Positions 43,176 to 50,558 of a stretch of 53,170 bases of DNA are shown here, piece by piece (the stretch's first letter is position 1; the number at the start of each line of letters is the position of its first letter). The notes beneath the pieces were generated by a model. The model made no database searches, had not been told where the DNA came from, and saw only the letters and a program-made list of their open reading frames with translations. The translations under genes and the position numbers were made by a program. Source of the stretch: Prevotella sp. (GTDB taxonomy: Bacteria; Bacteroidota; Bacteroidia; Bacteroidales; Bacteroidaceae); NCBI GenBank assembly GCA_017548275.1, contig JAFZAH010000040.1, forward strand, positions 328,320 through 381,489. The letters run 5' to 3'.

Positions 43176-43727
43176 ATGACAAAAAGGACTATCATCGGTA
43201 TTATTCTCATCGTTGCCGCATTGTTGCAATTGGCCAATCTTTGGAATATCATACAATGGGAGTGGCTTTGGCGACAACCATGGACATCGTATATTGCCCC
43301 CACCCTATTATTATATGTTGGTGTCACACTTCTCATCAGCAGTTTCAGGCACCATCGCGACCAGTGGCTTCAACGTCCTGTCCCGCAGGGTGACGAGGGT
43401 AAACGAATCAGGTGTTCCGTACGTTTTGGGGGCGATGAATACATTTATCATGGAGAAACTTTCCATGGAGCCCAACTTGATACCTTATGTGGCGGTCTCC
43501 GTCTGGACTTGCGCGACGCGGTCATTACCGAGGATGAGGCAATAGACATTCAAACGGTATTTGGTGGAATTGAGATATTCGTGCCGCGAAACGTCAATGT
43601 GAAGGTGAAAAGCCGCAGTCTCTTTGGAGGTGTCGGCAACGAAGCCATCAATCTTGCAGAAAAAGACACGCCATGCCTCCATATCGTCGTCAGAAACTAT
43701 TTCGGCGGGGTGAGTATCAAGAAATAG
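43176..43727 (+). CDS. LiaF-like (cell-wall-active antibiotic response, YvqF-type) membrane protein
   Basis: 183 residues. Two N-terminal hydrophobic segments ('TIIGIILIVAALLQLANLWNII' and 'YIAPTLLLYVGVTLLISSF') precede a LiaF-type C-terminal beta-helix-like domain. That domain has the repeated pattern '...GAQLDTLCGGLRLDLRDAVI...IQTVFGGIEIFVPRNVNVKVKSRSLFGGVGNEA ... NYFGGVSIKK'. In Firmicutes LiaF restrains the LiaSR envelope-stress system; in Bacteroidota such proteins are poorly characterised. The nearby membrane-LytTR regulator is a candidate partner. The promoter carries the shared upstream element. Confidence 0.85.
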   Translation: MTKRTIIGIILIVAALLQLANLWNIIQWEWLWRQPWTSYIAPTLLLYVGVTLLISSFRHHRDQWLQRPVPQGDEGKRIRCSVRFGGDEYIYHGETFHGAQLDTLCGGLRLDLRDAVITEDEAIDIQTVFGGIEIFVPRNVNVKVKSRSLFGGVGNEAINLAEKDTPCLHIVVRNYFGGVSIKK

Positions 43728-43829
43728 CGTGTTATACTCTAGTCGTCGAGGAAAACAGAATATAAAGAGGTGAATCATAATAAATCATAAATGTTGAGGG
43801 AATTCTTGGTCATAACAATGGTCAAGCAT

Positions 43830-43837
43830 TAATTTTG
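43830..43837 (+). promoter_or_regulatory. -7 element upstream of the zinc-ribbon / tandem-flavodoxin pair
   Basis: TAATTTTG, with TTG 21 bases upstream (43806-43808). It gives a leader of about 62 bases to the ATG at 43907. Confidence 0.5.
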
Positions 43838-43906
43838 TAGCCAAATATACAATCAGTACATGACACACGTTAACCATATTATTATCAACTATAAGTAACG
43901 ACAAGA

Positions 43907-44497
43907 ATGGAACAGAAATTTTGTCAGAGTTGCGGTATGCCGCTCACAGAGGAAATTCTCGGCACAAATGCCGATGGCAGTAAGAACGAAGAATATTGTA
44001 TCTATTGCTACAAGGACGGTGCTTTCACCGGTAACTTCACGATGGAAGAGATGGCTGAATTTTGCTCACAATTTGTAGATGAATTCAACAAGAACAGCGG
44101 TCAGAACCTCAGTAAGGAAGAATATAAAAAGATGCTTTTGCAATACTATCCCAATCTGAAACGGTGGCAATTACCAGCAGAAAATCTTCCTCATGCCACA
44201 TCGCCCATCAAACAGCAACTTATCGATGAGGTCAACGCGTTAGGTGTCAAGGATATGCCTCAAATAGACAACCTCTTCGTACTGCAAGGCTCATTCATTA
44301 ATATGGAATATCAACACAACGGCAACCATGTAAAATTCTTTGACGACAATGCCAATTATTGGGGCAACCAAGTGGAAAAGCAGGGAGTCGAAGGCCGTTG
44401 TTATGGTATCGCCTGCGATGAACGTTTCATCTTCGTAAGTGAATATGGCAAAGATGGAACAGATGCGGAAATCGTTGTATTGAAAAGAAGAGGATGA
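43907..44497 (+). CDS. Zinc-ribbon domain protein
   Basis: 196 residues. The N-terminus 'KFCQSCGMPLTEEILGTNADGSKNEEYCIYCYKDGAFTGNFTMEEMAEFC' is the putative zinc-ribbon domain (CxxC...CxxC) often found at the start of Bacteroidota and Firmicutes stand-alone proteins. Residues 100-196 ('IDNLFVLQGSFINMEYQHNGNHVKFFDDNANYWGNQVEKQGVEGRCYGIACDERFIFVSEYG') match no family I recognise. Its last four bases overlap the ATG of the tandem flavodoxin gene, suggesting coupled expression. Confidence 0.8.
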   Translation: MEQKFCQSCGMPLTEEILGTNADGSKNEEYCIYCYKDGAFTGNFTMEEMAEFCSQFVDEFNKNSGQNLSKEEYKKMLLQYYPNLKRWQLPAENLPHATSPIKQQLIDEVNALGVKDMPQIDNLFVLQGSFINMEYQHNGNHVKFFDDNANYWGNQVEKQGVEGRCYGIACDERFIFVSEYGKDGTDAEIVVLKRRG

Positions 44498-45681
44498 CAA
44501 TCGTATTAAACACATTGGCAGATGTCACATCTGAGCAGATTAGCGCTTTGATTCCTGACAAGGATTTGGAGGTCATCAATACCTCAGACTTGAAGATTGC
44601 GCACTGCATCGGTTGCAACCTGTGTTGGCTGAAGTCGCCAGGTGTATGTGCCGTCAAGGACGACTACGAAACGATTGTCAAGAAGTTGGTCCATGCCGAC
44701 AATCTGTGGATTGTCTCAGACACGCACTTCGGTTTTCTTGACTCTTGCGGAAAGCGAATGACAGACCGTCTCATGCCGTTGCTGAACATGTATATCGAGT
44801 TCCGCGGCGGTTGGTTGCGCCACCAATTGAGATACCATGCGCTTAACGTAGGCGTTGTTTATAGAAGCAATGGTGACCGGCAACTGTTGGAAGAATGGTG
44901 TGAGCGGGCATCACAAAATCTTGGCGGGCACTCATTGGGAGCGATTGCCATGGATCAAGACGGGAAACCGCATAAATCGGACATTGACCCAGAATCAATA
45001 TCCATGACCCAACCGATGAAACATGTGGTCATTATCAACGGTAGTCCGCGAACCCGTAAACACAGCAATACGGACAAGATTCTCCAGTCATTTGTCAAGG
45101 GATTTGATGAGACAGGATTGACCTACGAACTCTATTCTATATCGAACCGTAAGGAATGGGATACTGCCCGTGAGGCTTTTCTTACCAATGACCATATCCT
45201 CATCGCACTACCTCTCTATGTGGAGTGCGCTCCGAGCCTCCTACTCGAGTTTTTGGAATCTTTGCCCACGGAGCGCCAACGGCCTGCCATTCTGTCATTC
45301 ATCCTCCACGGAGGTTTCGAAGAGGGACATCAACTACGCTTAGGTGAACGGTTTCTTCAGTCGCTGCCCGAGCAACTAGGGTGCTCATACGGAGGATGTT
45401 TAGTACGTGGCGGCAGTTTTTTAATCAGAATGGAAGACGAGAAAATGGAAAAGGCTCTGAGAAAGTTGATGGCATCCTTTACCAGCATGGGGCGCTTGTA
45501 TGCCTATCACGGCAATTTTCTGACTACTGAAGCAAAGAAGTTCACCGGTCCTGAACGCTACCCATGGCTGCTTCGCCAGATAGTCGGCATACTCCTCAGG
45601 AAAGTGATCAACAAGAATTTTGAACGCTTCGCCAAGCAATGGGGTTGCACCCGACCGTTGGATGACAAGGTGTATGAATAG
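44494..45681 (+). CDS. Tandem flavodoxin-like / FMN-reductase protein
   Basis: 395 residues with two flavodoxin-like halves. Half one (about 1-165) carries 'DLKIAHCIGCNLCWLKSPGVCAVKDDYETIVKKLVHADNLWIVSDTHFGFLDSCGKRMTDRLMPL', the cysteine motif of iron-sulfur flavoproteins, but lacks the usual N-terminal phosphate loop 'GSPR..GNT'. Half two (about 175-395) begins with 'HVVIINGSPRTRKHSNTDKILQSF', an intact FMN phosphate-binding loop, but has no CxxC. The two halves therefore look complementary, as if an ancestral domain was duplicated and split its roles. Redox function is likely; the partner is unknown. Confidence 0.8.
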   Translation: MTIVLNTLADVTSEQISALIPDKDLEVINTSDLKIAHCIGCNLCWLKSPGVCAVKDDYETIVKKLVHADNLWIVSDTHFGFLDSCGKRMTDRLMPLLNMYIEFRGGWLRHQLRYHALNVGVVYRSNGDRQLLEEWCERASQNLGGHSLGAIAMDQDGKPHKSDIDPESISMTQPMKHVVIINGSPRTRKHSNTDKILQSFVKGFDETGLTYELYSISNRKEWDTAREAFLTNDHILIALPLYVECAPSLLLEFLESLPTERQRPAILSFILHGGFEEGHQLRLGERFLQSLPEQLGCSYGGCLVRGGSFLIRMEDEKMEKALRKLMASFTSMGRLYAYHGNFLTTEAKKFTGPERYPWLLRQIVGILLRKVINKNFERFAKQWGCTRPLDDKVYE

Positions 45682-45682
45682 A

Positions 45683-45715
45683 TTTGCCAACACATACTGA
45701 ACATTAGTACCTTTG
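45683..45715 (+). promoter_or_regulatory. Promoter of the GNAT-VOC gene
   Basis: TTTG (45683-45686), a 21-base spacer and TACCTTTG (45708-45715) followed by C, 22 bases before the ATG at 45738. It overlaps the end of the preceding gene's stop region. Confidence 0.7.
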
Positions 45716-45737
45716 CATAGACAAACAGATTAAACCC

Positions 45738-46796
45738 ATGAATATCAGATTAGAGCAACCAAAAGAGTATCACGAAGTGGAGAACCTGACGCGAGAGGCA
45801 TTCTGGAATGTGTATCGCCCTGGATGTACGGAACATTACGTGCTCCATCAATACAGGACAAGCCCTGACTTCATCCCGGAATTGGATTTTGTGTTGGAGG
45901 AAGGTGGTAAGGTTATCGGTCACATCATGTTCTCAAAGGCGGAACTTGTGTGTGACATACCAGACACCAGAGAGGGAAAGAGAATTGTTCCTTCTTGGAC
46001 ATTCGGTCCCATCAGCATTCACCCTGACTACAAACGCCAAGGGTATGGTCTAAAATTGCTTCAATATGCACTGGAGAAGGCCCGCGAATCGGGTGTCGGT
46101 TTTCTCTGTATGGAGGGAAATATTGACTTTTACCGTCACGCTGGTTTTGTATTGGCAAGTCAGTTGGGCATTCATTATCATGCGGAGCCAAAAGATGCAG
46201 AAGTGCCATACTTCCTCGCCCAAGAACTCATTCCGGGCTGGTTGAAGTCGAATGGCATCACCGAGGCCACCTATTGCCCACCCAAGGGATATTTTGTCGC
46301 CGACGAGAATCCAGACGCCTTCGAGACCTTCGATGCCACATTCCCCACAAAAGAGAAACTGCGCCTGTCGGGACAGTTAGGGTACGAAGAGACGCCATCT
46401 CCCCGTTTCAATTTCAATACCGTCGGACTCTTCACCCGTGATAACAAAGAAACCGTAGAATTCTACACAAAGACCTTCGGTTTTACCACTGAATGGGATG
46501 GCATCCAACCCAATGTGGAAATGACATTAGGTAACATGCGCATCATTCTCTTTCCCCGCGTCGCTTTCGAGCAGATGGTATCGAGGAGTTTCCATTACCC
46601 CGAAGGATTCAACGGAACGATGGAATTGGCCTTCGACGTACCATCTTTCGCTGATGTAGATAAGGAATACTTGAACGCGCTGGAGCATGGCGCCAAATCG
46701 GTACTTCCCCCTACTACGGAACCGTGGGGCCAGCGCACCTGCTATGTTTCCGACCCTGACGGCAACTTGATAGAGATTGGTTCATTTATCGAATAA
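45738..46796 (+). CDS. GNAT N-acetyltransferase fused to a VOC (glyoxalase/bleomycin-resistance) domain
   Basis: 352 residues. Residues 1 to about 165 are a YhbS-like GNAT domain: 'IRLEQPKEYHEVENLTREAFWNVY', acetyl-CoA loop 'FGPISIHPDYKRQGYGLKLLQYALEKARESG', 'FYRHAGFVLA'. Residues about 235-352 are a VOC domain ('TVGLFTRDNKETVEFYTKTFGFTTEWDG', 'MTLGNMRIILFPR', 'CYVSDPDGNLIEIGSF'). GNAT members of this group acetylate small amines, and VOC domains bind metals and small toxic molecules, so detoxification or resistance is possible. No specific substrate is supported. Confidence 0.85.
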   Translation: MNIRLEQPKEYHEVENLTREAFWNVYRPGCTEHYVLHQYRTSPDFIPELDFVLEEGGKVIGHIMFSKAELVCDIPDTREGKRIVPSWTFGPISIHPDYKRQGYGLKLLQYALEKARESGVGFLCMEGNIDFYRHAGFVLASQLGIHYHAEPKDAEVPYFLAQELIPGWLKSNGITEATYCPPKGYFVADENPDAFETFDATFPTKEKLRLSGQLGYEETPSPRFNFNTVGLFTRDNKETVEFYTKTFGFTTEWDGIQPNVEMTLGNMRIILFPRVAFEQMVSRSFHYPEGFNGTMELAFDVPSFADVDKEYLNALEHGAKSVLPPTTEPWGQRTCYVSDPDGNLIEIGSFIE

Positions 46797-46807
46797 ATTA
46801 GCCCTAT

Positions 46808-47611
46808 ATGTCTGAGCACTGGGAGATATACGCAGACTGGAATCCATGGCACGGGTGCACCAAGATAAGCACCGGGTGCAAGTATTGTTATGTTTACAGG
46901 CAAGATGAGATGTACGGCAGCGATATATCAAGCAGCGTGTGCAGAAAGACAGGCAACTTCAACCTGCCCATCAAGAAAAAACGCGACAAATCGTGGAAGA
47001 TAGAGAGCGGGAAAATCGTGTTTACCTGCTTCACTTCCGACTTCCTTCTGAAAGACGCGGACCAATGGCGATCAGATTGTTGGAAGATGATGAAAGAACG
47101 TAGCGACCTATGGTTCTTTTTCTTCACCAAGCGCATCGACCGATTTATGGAGTGCGTACCAGATGATTGGGGCGACGGCTATGACAATGTCATCGTGGGG
47201 TGTACTGTGGAGAATCAGGAAATGGCTGATTATCGTTTGCCCATCTTCCTTTCTCTTCCCATCAAACATAAGAGCATCATCGTTGCTCCGATACTCACAG
47301 CCATAGACCTCACTCCTTATTTGAATGAAACGATAGATGAAGTGTCGGTAGGCGGAGAGTCAGGGGTTAACGCAAGACCTTGCGACTATGACTGGATACT
47401 TGCCATTAGGGAACAATGCGTTTCAAAAGGAGTTTCCTTCCGTTTTCACCAAACGGGAGCCCATTTCATCAAGGACGGGAAAATGTACCGCATACCACGG
47501 TGCTACCAACTTAGTCAGGCGCACAAGGCAAACATTGACTATAAGATAGGCAAGTACCTTGTACCCAAGACCGTAAAGTTCGAATGGAAAAACAGCGACT
47601 ATCACAATTAA
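46808..47611 (+). CDS. DUF5131 (phage Gp37/Gp68-like) family protein
   Basis: 267 residues. It begins 'ADWNPWHGCTKISTGCKYCYVYRQDEMYG', the tryptophan/cysteine motif of DUF5131 proteins, whose CxxC-Y arrangement resembles a radical-SAM-like cluster site. 'VGCTVENQEMADYRLPIFLSLP', 'PILTAIDLTPYL' and 'VGGESGVNARPCDYDWILAIREQC' are further family blocks. The family occurs in phages, islands and chromosomes and its function is unknown. No other phage gene is nearby, so it appears domesticated. It starts 11 bases after the GNAT-VOC stop. Confidence 0.85.
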   Translation: MSEHWEIYADWNPWHGCTKISTGCKYCYVYRQDEMYGSDISSSVCRKTGNFNLPIKKKRDKSWKIESGKIVFTCFTSDFLLKDADQWRSDCWKMMKERSDLWFFFFTKRIDRFMECVPDDWGDGYDNVIVGCTVENQEMADYRLPIFLSLPIKHKSIIVAPILTAIDLTPYLNETIDEVSVGGESGVNARPCDYDWILAIREQCVSKGVSFRFHQTGAHFIKDGKMYRIPRCYQLSQAHKANIDYKIGKYLVPKTVKFEWKNSDYHN

Positions 47612-47619
47612 CAAGAACT

Positions 47620-48144
47620 ATGATGAGGAGTCTGCCGAATATTCTGTCAATGCTCAGGATGGTTGGGGCGGTTGGCATCGTCTTTTTAGACATCGACAGT
47701 GCGGCTTTTTGGATAGTCTATGGATTATGCGGTATCAGTGACATGGCTGACGGTTGGTTGGCACGAAAGTTCAATGCCGTGACCCAAACGGGAGCCTTGT
47801 TAGACAGCCTCGCAGACATATGCTTTGTGGCTTGTTGTGGTTTTCGCCTGCTGTCCGTTGTGGAATTGCCAGTATGGTTGTGGGCATGGGCAGGAGTGAT
47901 TATCTTGATAAAAACCGTCAATCAGACTTCTGTTCTCATGATGTACGGGGAATTCCGTTTCCCTCATACCACGGCCAACAAGACGGCTGGATTTCTGCTG
48001 TTCTTAGCAGTGCCTATGATGTTTTGGTCACTCATCCCTATTACCCTTATAGCCGTAGTCGCAACATTTGCCGCCATCCAAGAAGGGCGTGTCATAAGAA
48101 AGAAAAAGGCAACTCATGAAATTATATCAAGCGAACATAGATGA
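47620..48144 (+). CDS. CDP-alcohol phosphatidyltransferase family protein
   Basis: 174 residues with four or five membrane helices. The active-site signature DGx2ARx8Gx3Dx3D is complete at 'DGWLARKFNAVTQTGALLDSLAD', which binds CDP-diacylglycerol and a divalent metal. Enzymes of this family make phosphatidylglycerophosphate, phosphatidylinositol, phosphatidylserine or cardiolipin; the alcohol acceptor is not evident. The ATG at 47620 is 9 bases after the DUF5131 stop. The earlier ATG at 47584 would overlap that gene by 28 bases and add a polar N-terminus. Confidence 0.88.
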   Translation: MMRSLPNILSMLRMVGAVGIVFLDIDSAAFWIVYGLCGISDMADGWLARKFNAVTQTGALLDSLADICFVACCGFRLLSVVELPVWLWAWAGVIILIKTVNQTSVLMMYGEFRFPHTTANKTAGFLLFLAVPMMFWSLIPITLIAVVATFAAIQEGRVIRKKKATHEIISSEHR

Positions 48145-48167
48145 TTTCCTAAAAGACAAATAAAGAA

Positions 48168-48686
48168 ATGGAAACAGACAGAATCATTTTGCGCCCTTGG
48201 TTCGACAATGACGCGAAAGCACTTTTCAAATATGCATCTGACCCAGATGTTGGTCCACGTGCGGGTTGGCCTCCTCACAAGAGCGAAGAGGAGAGTCTGG
48301 AGATTATCCGCACGTTGTTTCATAATGATACCACTTGGGCTATTGAACTGAAAGAAACCGGCGAGGCCATCGGTGCGATAGGTTATGGTCCTTCGTGTGA
48401 GTGTCAACTTCCAGCCCGCGAGGATGAGCCTCTTATCGGCTATTGGATAGCCAAACCTTATTGGAATCAAGGCATTTGTACAGAGGCGTTGCGGCTGATG
48501 TTGAACCATATACGTCAAACGACAGGAATCAAATCACTCATCAGCGGTCATTTCATCGACAATCCCGCCTCGGGGCGTGTGATGGAAAAATGCGGATTCG
48601 TCGCAACTGGCGAGACCTGTATCGACCCGGAACAGTATCAGGGAGAAAACCGCCCCATCAGAGTGTTGAGGTTAGAATTATCATAG
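48168..48686 (+). CDS. GNAT-family acetyltransferase (RimJ/RimL-like)
   Basis: 172 residues. 'METDRIILRPWFDNDAKALFKYASDPDVG' is the standard RimJ-like start, and 'IGYWIAKPYWNQGICTEALRLMLNHI' is the acetyl-CoA-binding stretch (Q-G-x-x-x-E-A). 'DNPASGRVMEKCGFVATGE' completes the fold. The substrate (ribosomal N-terminus, amino acid or antibiotic) cannot be inferred. Confidence 0.9.
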   Translation: METDRIILRPWFDNDAKALFKYASDPDVGPRAGWPPHKSEEESLEIIRTLFHNDTTWAIELKETGEAIGAIGYGPSCECQLPAREDEPLIGYWIAKPYWNQGICTEALRLMLNHIRQTTGIKSLISGHFIDNPASGRVMEKCGFVATGETCIDPEQYQGENRPIRVLRLELS

Positions 48687-48767
48687 AAGTTTTTTTACAA
48701 TACGTTTAGGGGGATGAGAGGAGTCATGAAGGGGAGTCAATATAAGTAGTTATCAGGGGAAGTTATT

Positions 48768-49817
48768 ATGAGCCATTACCAAATGAATCCCGTATCCCGG
48801 CGACTTTTGAACCAACAACTCATATGTCCACAATTTGCCCGCCCGGCCGATGTGGTCAACTATATGGGTGCTATGCAGGCACAGGAATATCGCATGATGC
48901 GCTGGGCTGTAGCCATGCGTACGCAAAAACCTTCAGCGAAGGCATTCAAGGAGGCGTATGACAGCGGTCAGATAATCCGTTTACACCTGATGCGTGGCAC
49001 ATGGCAACTTGTGTCGGCCGAGAATTATTGGCCATTGGTTGAACTATGCGCTCCAAAAGCCTTGGCTGTGACCAAAGGTTGGATGAGCAGCAATAACATC
49101 AATATCAGCGATAAGGAAGTGACGCAAATCCGAGAAATCATTTCCCAAACCGCAGCCGACAAAGGGAGTATCACGAAAGAAGACATAATCCAGGCATTGG
49201 CGGAAAAGGATATAGTCATGGACGACCACCGACTGTCATACCATATCCGAATTTCAGAGATTACAGGAACGATTTGCAGCGGCGACCTGTTGCCCATGAA
49301 GGCTACCTATGCGCTTACAGCCGATAAAGTGAAATCTAAAAGAATCATGGACCGCGACGAGACTTTGCTATTGTTAACCAGCAAATACTTTCAGAGCCGC
49401 CAACCCGCCACGCTGGAAGATTTCGTGTGGTGGTCAGGTATGAACATCGGCGATTGTCGCAGGGGCATCGCACTTATGGGGCATACAATCCATACAGAGA
49501 AATGGCAGGGACGTGAGTTCTACATGACAGACACATGCCGCACACGAGGATTCAACAAAGGAAAATATCTCTATATACCGCCCTATGATGAATATCTTAT
49601 CAGTTATAAGAGCCGAGACATCGTGTTGTCGCCAGAATACAAACACAAGGCCCACAACAATAGTGGTATTTTCCAGCCTGTCATCGCCCATGACGGTATC
49701 ATTTGTGGGAATTGGTCGCCTTTTAAGCAAGAGCACACCGCCGAGTTCTTTTTGGGAGAGCATAAAGATGACATACAATCTGAATGGTCGAGATACAAAA
49801 AGTATCAAATGAAATAG
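48768..49817 (+). CDS. AlkZ-like winged-helix DNA glycosylase family protein (HTH_42)
   Basis: 349 residues, annotated in databases usually as 'winged helix DNA-binding domain-containing protein'. 'VVNYMGAMQAQEYRMMRWAVAMR' contains Gln37-Ala-Gln39, matching the QxQ catalytic motif of AlkZ-type glycosylases that excise bulky adducts or unhook crosslinks. Later blocks 'LHLMRGTWQLVSAENYWPLVELC', 'LEDFVWWSGMNIGDCRRGI' and 'YDEYLISYKSRDIV' fit the tandem winged-helix family. Activity on DNA is inferred from the family and motif alone. It is the last gene of the plus-strand cassette; a 740-base non-coding stretch follows. Confidence 0.82.
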   Translation: MSHYQMNPVSRRLLNQQLICPQFARPADVVNYMGAMQAQEYRMMRWAVAMRTQKPSAKAFKEAYDSGQIIRLHLMRGTWQLVSAENYWPLVELCAPKALAVTKGWMSSNNINISDKEVTQIREIISQTAADKGSITKEDIIQALAEKDIVMDDHRLSYHIRISEITGTICSGDLLPMKATYALTADKVKSKRIMDRDETLLLLTSKYFQSRQPATLEDFVWWSGMNIGDCRRGIALMGHTIHTEKWQGREFYMTDTCRTRGFNKGKYLYIPPYDEYLISYKSRDIVLSPEYKHKAHNNSGIFQPVIAHDGIICGNWSPFKQEHTAEFFLGEHKDDIQSEWSRYKKYQMK

Positions 49818-50027
49818 CACCATTCTTTTCCAATATTTCACACTTACCCTTTCTTATAGAAACCTTTATCTGTTATATAAATATCCTATAGTCAACACTG
49901 ATTGAAAAGGCACAATTTTATAATTGCAATGGGCTCCTAATGCCTCGATTTTTGGAAATAATGCAGATATATGACTATAGTTAATTGATAACAAATAAAG
50001 GGAAAAAGGCGATGATTGTTTCTGTTG

Positions 50028-50071
50028 AAAGCAATCCGTTGCAAACTCATGCGTTCACAACGGATTGCTTT
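50028..50071 (+). terminator. Strong terminator-like hairpin
   Basis: A 14-base perfect stem AAAGCAATCCGTTG / CAACGGATTGCTTT with a 16-base loop, followed by TTGTTTTTCC. Thirteen bases of the 5' arm (AAGCAATCCGTTG) also occur in the clpC terminator (30735-30747). Confidence 0.75.
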
Positions 50072-50231
50072 TGTTTTTCCACTCACCACGCAGAAATATT
50101 CAATCATAATATTTTCAGTAGTTTTTCCTTACCATGGCAATACCATTGACTTCCAAAGCATTGCGACTCTTCATATGAGATGTTGCTTATTTTATGGGGA
50201 CGAATGCCACCCATCCCCAAAGAATGCCACT

Positions 50232-50296
50232 CGTCACAAAACCATGCAGAATATCCCAGATATTTGTGAGGGAAATAAATACGACTTACTTTTGCC
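50232..50296 (+). promoter_or_regulatory. Promoter plus shared upstream element, outer-membrane protein gene
   Basis: CGTCACAAA (50232-50240), then TGCAG and the dyad AATATCCCAGATATT leading into TTTG, a 20-base spacer and TACTTTTG (50287-50294) followed by CC. Block order, sequence and spacing are the same as at 43014-43078. If used, it gives an unusually long leader of about 257 bases to the ATG at 50559. Confidence 0.7.
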
Positions 50297-50438
50297 GCAG
50301 AAAAACAGGTGAAGCCCGATTAGTTCATGCTGACACGAAAAAAATGAATTACAACATTTTTCTGTCATTCCAGGGTTGGTAAAAAGGACGAAAAAGGGTA
50401 TTAGAAAAAAAGAATACAGAAATATTTAAAAAAGTGTA

Positions 50439-50502
50439 GTATTTTCGTATATAAGATGTCTAACATAATGAAGTATTTCGTATATAATTATGTCTAACAT
50501 AT
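50439..50502 (+). repeat. Two direct repeats upstream of the outer-membrane protein gene
   Basis: TTCGTATATAA occurs at 50444-50454 and 50477-50487, each followed by the dyad ATGTCTAACAT (50456-50466 and 50490-50500). The period of 33-34 bases is close to three helical turns, as expected for tandem sites on the same DNA face. They lie 60-115 bases before the ATG, with no TAnnTTTG box between them and the gene. Confidence 0.65.
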
Positions 50503-50558
50503 AGGAAAGAACAACCTGCTGCGATAAAAGTATATATAAACACAATAGTATAAAAAGA

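Larger units (their letters stand above)
49818..50558. other. 740-base non-coding region between the AlkZ-like gene and the outer-membrane protein gene
   Basis: AT-rich, with no convincing reading frame. It holds an inverted pair CTATAGTCA/TGACTATAG (49886-49894 and 49972-49980), a strong terminator-like hairpin (50028-50071), direct GAATGCCAC repeats, the shared promoter element (50232-50296), two very short open frames (for example a 6-codon frame at about 50330) and two direct repeats just before the next gene (50439-50502). The hairpin stands 210 bases after the last gene, so the sequence before it could encode a small RNA. I found no clear promoter for one. Confidence 0.6.

Noticed and set aside
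46808-47611. Prophage remnant indicated by the DUF5131 (Gp37/Gp68-like) gene
   Set aside because: No other phage gene, integrase or attachment repeat is near. The flanking genes are ordinary enzymes on the same strand, so a domesticated single gene is more likely.
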